From Nitrospira sp. (lineage in GTDB: Bacteria; Nitrospirota; Nitrospiria; Nitrospirales; Nitrospiraceae): a stretch of DNA of 8,874 bases. A program made the position numbers and the translations under genes. Of this stretch, positions 5,548 to 8,874 are shown one piece after another. Each line of letters begins with the position of its first letter. Positions within the stretch are counted from its first letter, which is position 1. A model generated the notes under the pieces. It was not told the origin of the DNA, ran no database searches, and was given only the letters and a program-made list of their open reading frames with translations. The stretch is from positions 14,469 to 23,342 of the forward strand of contig JABMDE010000060.1 of NCBI GenBank assembly GCA_015904055.1, in the 5' to 3' direction.

Positions 5548-6723
5548 ATGACATCGATCGCCCAGGTCCGCCTTACGGCACTACGCATCCCGGAGGGACG
5601 GCCTCTCTGGCTCTTTGCCAGTCATGTTGGACCGGTTATTGGTCAAGCAGCAGCTGGAGATTTGGTCGATGTCCTGACTCCCGACGGACAATTTTATGGC
5701 CGTGGTCTCTATAACCCTGCGTCTAAAATTCGCGTCCGTCTCCTAACCTTCGAGGATGAACCAATTGACGAGGCGTTCTGGCGAGGGCGAATTCAGCAGG
5801 CGATCCGATTGCGGCAGCGAGTGGTCTCTCAGTCCAATGCCTATCGGCTGATTTATGCCGAAGGCGACCGACTGCCAGGATTGATCGTGGATCGCTACGA
5901 TCAACTGCTGGTCATGCAGTGTCTCTCGTTTGGCATGGATAGTCGGAAGGAACTCTTGGCCAAGATCCTGATGAAGGAATTGAACCTCACGAGTGTGTAC
6001 CTGCGGAACGAGGCCAAGAGCCGGCAACTTGAAGGATTGCCGCTCGAACGAAAGTTTCTCTGTGGGAGCGCCCCAACGCAAGTGGAGATTCACGAAGGAG
6101 CCGCGAAGTTTCTCGTCGATGTCGAGCGGGGGCAGAAGACCGGCTGGTTTTGCGATCAACGGGAAAATCGCCTGGCAGCCGCCAAACTCGCGGCAGGAGC
6201 AGAAGTATTGGAAGTATTCTGCCATACCGGCGCCTTTGGCATTCACGCCGCGCTTGCTGGAGCCGTATCAGTGGAGGGCCTCGATGTTAGTCAAGACACA
6301 CTGGCCATGGCCCGAACACAGGCCACGATGAATAAGGTTGAGGATCGCTGTACCTATCGCCAAGCCGATGCGTTCGAAGAGATGCGCAAGCTGGTGAAGG
6401 CGGGCCGGAAGTATGACCTGGTGATCCTCGATCCTCCAGCCTTCGCTCGGAGCCAACAGGCCTTAGCTGGTGCATTGACCGGGTATAAGGATGTGAATCT
6501 TCTGGGGTTAAAGCTGCTCAAGCCCGAAGGATTTCTCGTGACCAGCTCCTGCTCCCATCCTGTCTCCGAGGCAGATCTCTGGAAGAGCATTCGCCTCGCA
6601 GCCCGCGACGCGAAGCGAGAGATCCGCTTGATCGAACAACGTGGTCAAAGCGCCGACCATCCCATCCTGGCCAGCATGCCGGAGACGCGGTATCTGAAGT
6701 GTTTTATTGTGCAGGTGTTGTAG
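5548..6723 (+). CDS. rlmI: RlmI-type class I SAM-dependent 23S rRNA (cytosine-C5) methyltransferase, unit B
   Basis: This is the second intact copy, 391 residues and about 98.5% identical in protein to unit A (6 substitutions). All family motifs are kept: EGDRLPGLIVDRY, GQKTGWFCDQREN, the VLEVFCHTGAFG SAM loop, DPPAFA, and SSCSHP with candidate catalytic Cys335. The DNA differs far more than the protein (15 changes in about 210 bases near the 5' end, by eye), so both copies have been kept functional by selection. The two enzymes should have the same specificity. The gene is followed after only 86 bp by the convergent exported-protein gene. Confidence 0.9.
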   Translation: MTSIAQVRLTALRIPEGRPLWLFASHVGPVIGQAAAGDLVDVLTPDGQFYGRGLYNPASKIRVRLLTFEDEPIDEAFWRGRIQQAIRLRQRVVSQSNAYRLIYAEGDRLPGLIVDRYDQLLVMQCLSFGMDSRKELLAKILMKELNLTSVYLRNEAKSRQLEGLPLERKFLCGSAPTQVEIHEGAAKFLVDVERGQKTGWFCDQRENRLAAAKLAAGAEVLEVFCHTGAFGIHAALAGAVSVEGLDVSQDTLAMARTQATMNKVEDRCTYRQADAFEEMRKLVKAGRKYDLVILDPPAFARSQQALAGALTGYKDVNLLGLKLLKPEGFLVTSSCSHPVSEADLWKSIRLAARDAKREIRLIEQRGQSADHPILASMPETRYLKCFIVQVL

Positions 6724-6809
6724 CACTTAAGCGGGTAGCCAGAGCAGTTCAGTCCTGGGATTTAAACATCGGCATCAATTGGTGCGGTCAAGTAAACGGT
6801 CGCCGTGGT
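6724..6809. other. Short convergent gap, unit B
   Basis: These 86 bp lie between the stop codons of the convergent methyltransferase and exported-protein genes. Almost all of it (6724 to about 6806) is unrelated to the 1-kb gap of unit A. There is no gene, no T-run terminator and no recognisable remnant of parDE. Confidence 0.6.
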
Positions 6810-7520
6810 TCAGTCTTCCACGCCCATGCCGATCACGATGAGGACTGCATAGTCCTGCTTCGTGCAGCCTTCGACTGGGGGCATCGCCCCTCCTGGCGCA
6901 ACTGGAAATGCCGTTTGCTTTGCGTTGGCCGGTGAGCATGAAACACCCGCCGTCGCTGGTGTATAGCGCGCGGAACGGCAGGCCAGGTGAGTCACATCGT
7001 AGAGCGTTGCGCCTTGATCGAGCTCCCAGCGTCTGTCGCCATGGCTGTCGGCGGGATGAATCGTCAGCACAGCCGTCACCTTGCGGGCACCCGTGACCAC
7101 ATATTTGCCGGGCGGGAGTGGAACGGTCGGTTGCTCCATGATCAAGCCGTGTTCCTCTAGCCACCAGTCACTCTCGTCGAACTTCCAGCGTGCCGGGGCG
7201 ACGCCATTGGCATCCTTAAGCGATTGATAGCGGTTCAGTTTCACGCCGCGAGGACCTGGGTCTAGCGGCCACAGACCCCACGATTGCGCGCCGTTCCCGA
7301 AGGTTGAACCGGGATCGCTCAATGCCGCGATGTATTGGGTCGAGATACGCTTGAACTTCGTCTGGCCCCCGCCTGAGGCGTGTACCGGTTGAGCCTGAAC
7401 GGCGATAGTCATTAGCAATGCTGTCGCAAGACAGGCGTGGCGAATGAGGCGCGGCATGCTTCTCGTGCATTCCGACGTGGCATGAGTGCGCATTCCGATG
7501 GTTCTTAGGAGTGACATCAT
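6810..7520 (-). CDS. Exported protein of unknown function, unit B
   Basis: This 236-residue copy has the same length as unit A with no gap. The first 50 residues differ at roughly a third of positions but still give a signal peptide (hydrophobic core about 31-44, cleavage near HA/SGG at residue 48). The mature part is nearly the same, with about eight changes including G68S, S73F, P98Q and L136P. The Trp-rich blocks and Cys181, Cys195 and Cys219 are kept. The ribosome site is AAAGGAA, slightly weaker than in unit A. Function is unknown. Constraint on the mature domain argues for a real extracytoplasmic role. Confidence 0.8.
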   Translation of the reverse strand: MMSLLRTIGMRTHATSECTRSMPRLIRHACLATALLMTIAVQAQPVHASGGGQTKFKRISTQYIAALSDPGSTFGNGAQSWGLWPLDPGPRGVKLNRYQSLKDANGVAPARWKFDESDWWLEEHGLIMEQPTVPLPPGKYVVTGARKVTAVLTIHPADSHGDRRWELDQGATLYDVTHLACRSARYTPATAGVSCSPANAKQTAFPVAPGGAMPPVEGCTKQDYAVLIVIGMGVED

Positions 7521-7691
7521 CGCGCGATGTTCCTTTCAGGCCGGATCAGTAACCACCAGATCACCGCCATCTTGTACCAGGCTGGCCATAGGGATATCTA
7601 GAAAGACATCAACCTCGCGTTGCGGGACTGGTATTTCTGAGAGGGCTTCTTGGGGAGAAGAGGCGTGTATCAGAGTGCGGATGTTGGGGCA
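7521..7691. promoter_or_regulatory. Intergenic region upstream of exported-protein gene, unit B
   Basis: This 171-bp counterpart of 3546-3713 holds the ribosome site for the exported-protein gene. On the minus strand, the frame of the hydrolase stays open for 51 codons after its stop (to TGA at 7536-7538) but has no good start, and it is interrupted in unit A, so no gene is called. Confidence 0.45.
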
Positions 7692-8594
7692 TCAACGCTG
7701 ATCCCGGCTCTGTAACCAGCTCAGGATTTCATGGGTGACCCGCTGGGGATCGTCCTGGTGTACAAAATGTCCTGAGTTCTCCAGCCGTATGACCGTGAGA
7801 TTGGTCACGAATTTCTCCAGACCATCGAGGTTCTCGCGCGCCAGAGCCTGGTCTTGCAGGCCCCAGATGACAAGTGTCGGGATATCGATGACTGGATAGC
7901 CCAGCTTTCGCTGGCGGGCGGCGCCGCCTCCACGCAGGGCGGCGCGGTAGTAATTCAGCATGGCGGTGAGCGCGCCCGGTGCACACGCCTGCTGCCGGTA
8001 TAGGCGTATGATATCGTCCGGAAGATGTTCAGGCTGAACTCGCATGCGCTCGAAGATCGCACCGATGACGCGCGCGCGTCCGGCCGCCAGCACAGTTTCT
8101 GGAAACCAGGGGATTTGAAACAGTGCCGCGTACCAGGATCGGTGGAACTGTTGCCAGTGACGCAACTCATGCTCGAAGCGGGCTGGATGTGGGGCGTTCA
8201 ATAGGACCAGCGATTCTACATAAGCTGGATGCCGCATCGCGTAAAACCAGGCGATGATTCCACCCCAGTCGTGCCCGACCAGGACGACACGGGATACTTT
8301 CGCAGCCTCGATCAGTGCGGTCACATCTTCCAGCAATGTTTCGATACGATAGGCATCAAGGCCTGCCGGTCTGGTCGTGCCGGCGTAGCCCCGTAGGTCC
8401 GGAGCCCAGACACGATACCCCGCTTGTGCCATGGGTGTGATCTGATGACGCCAGGAAATGGCCGATTCCGGGAATCCGTGCAAACACAGCAGCAGTTGAT
8501 CTCCGGATCCGGCGACGGCTACTCGAAACGACAGATGGTTGGCAGTGACCTGCTGAAATCCATTGATAGGCTCGCTGACGGATGTTGTCAGCAT
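7692..8594 (-). CDS. Epoxide-hydrolase-like alpha/beta hydrolase, intact (unit B)
   Basis: This 300-residue alpha/beta-hydrolase-fold enzyme is the normal size for soluble epoxide hydrolase relatives. It has the HGFPE oxyanion-hole segment at 39-43, nucleophile Asp109 in VGHDWGG (106-112), acid Asp248 in WGLQDQAL, and catalytic His276 in SGHFVHQDDP. Cap-region tyrosines (SWYAALFQ at 153-160 and NYYRAAL at 214-220) fit the pair that activates the epoxide oxygen. Family enzymes open epoxides to diols through an aspartyl ester; related dehalogenases share the fold, so the substrate is open. There is no signal peptide, so it is cytoplasmic. It begins 3 nt after the upstream unknown gene and has no clear ribosome site, so it is probably translationally coupled. 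Over the first 243 residues it differs from unit A at 21 positions, making it the least conserved intracellular protein of the cassette. Confidence 0.88.
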   Translation of the reverse strand: MLTTSVSEPINGFQQVTANHLSFRVAVAGSGDQLLLCLHGFPESAISWRHQITPMAQAGYRVWAPDLRGYAGTTRPAGLDAYRIETLLEDVTALIEAAKVSRVVLVGHDWGGIIAWFYAMRHPAYVESLVLLNAPHPARFEHELRHWQQFHRSWYAALFQIPWFPETVLAAGRARVIGAIFERMRVQPEHLPDDIIRLYRQQACAPGALTAMLNYYRAALRGGGAARQRKLGYPVIDIPTLVIWGLQDQALARENLDGLEKFVTNLTVIRLENSGHFVHQDDPQRVTHEILSWLQSRDQR

Positions 8595-8597
8595 CTG

Positions 8598-8874
8598 CTA
8601 ATCGCTTGGAGGCTCGAAGTGTCCAGATGGGCGTTGGAGCCAGGGGACTGAGGCTTGGCGGGCTTGTTTTGCCAAACTCCGCAGACTCATCTCAGCTGCG
8701 CGTAATAGTTTTGGATCACCGGCTTGCATGAGTGCTGTGAGGAGAACGTAGAGCGATCGGTCCATCCGCGAGCCAGCTAAAATTCGATCTGTGACTGGAT
8801 CAATGAGAGAGGGAGGCGGCTCTTCTGGATCCTCTGCATCGTGAAACAGATAATCAAACGAGCGGGGATCGTCG
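8598..8874 (-). CDS. Unknown protein, C-terminal part (unit B, 5' end outside window)
   Basis: This is the last 91 or so codons of the unrecognised gene that precedes the hydrolase. The encoded sequence, from [10 protein letters not shown] to GHFEPPSD, is identical to unit A; the five base differences are all silent. It has an acidic Pro-rich stretch ([12 protein letters not shown]) and then an amphipathic, Leu/Ala/Arg-rich helical part with one Cys-free, soluble character. Whether the native 5' end lies outside the window or is cut as in unit A cannot be seen. Its 3-nt spacing to the hydrolase suggests an operon. Confidence 0.65.
   Translation of the reverse strand, partial: DDPRSFDYLFHDAEDPEEPPPSLIDPVTDRILAGSRMDRSLYVLLTALMQAGDPKLLRAAEMSLRSLAKQARQASVPWLQRPSGHFEPPSD

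Larger units (their letters stand above)
4910..8874. repeat. Tandem cassette, unit B
   Basis: This is the second copy of the cassette and is shorter by 934 bp, because the gap between the methyltransferase and the exported-protein gene is 86 bp rather than 1020 bp. It carries the intact version of the alpha/beta hydrolase. The unit still matches unit A at the last base of the window, so its right border is not seen. Confidence 0.95.

Noticed and set aside
1..8874. CRISPR array, tRNA, rRNA, insertion sequence or phage genes
   Set aside because: I saw no short regularly spaced repeats, cloverleaf-like sequence, rRNA sequence, transposase or phage structural motifs.

Overview
The window is two head-to-tail copies of one gene cassette. 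Unit A is 1..4899 and unit B is 4910..8874. They line up base for base at a +4909 offset on the left side and a +3975 offset on the right side. The copies differ by a few percent (about 2-7% by eye, depending on the gene), mostly at third codon positions, so this is not an assembly copy of identical sequence. Moderate-to-high GC, the gene families and the housekeeping-like content fit a free-living chromosomal bacterium. A Nitrospira-like (Nitrospirota) origin is my guess from the general character of the proteins and is not proven by the sequence.

Each unit, left to right, holds: the N-terminal PYR domain of a pyruvate/indolepyruvate decarboxylase-like thiamine-diphosphate enzyme (minus strand); a divergent intergenic region of about 160 bp; a full-length RlmI-type 23S rRNA methyltransferase (plus strand); a convergent gap; an unrecognised exported protein of 236 residues (minus); an epoxide-hydrolase-like alpha/beta hydrolase (minus); and the C-terminal about 92 codons of an unrecognised protein (minus). 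The last two sit 3 nt apart and look like one transcription unit. In unit A the convergent gap also carries a parDE-type toxin-antitoxin pair, which unit B lacks.

The units are not equally intact. Unit A's hydrolase has an in-frame TGA in place of a Trp codon; unit B's is complete with its catalytic triad. The TPP-enzyme gene is cut at the unit junction (about 4900-4909) after its PYR domain, and there it runs into the truncated 5' end of unit A's unknown gene. The junction therefore places the hypothetical-hydrolase-exported protein genes of unit A downstream of the TPP-enzyme promoter of unit B.

The most informative observation is that all 17 differences between the two PYR-domain fragments (158 codons) are synonymous, although at least one copy is truncated. 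Most of the divergence therefore either predates the junction, for example because two diverged alleles were joined, or the fragment is still under selection. The window ends at nearly the same two breakpoints as the internal junction, which hints at a longer array, a circular form, or an assembly break at the repeat. I see no convincing new defence, mobile or secondary-metabolism system. The unusual element is the cassette duplication itself.
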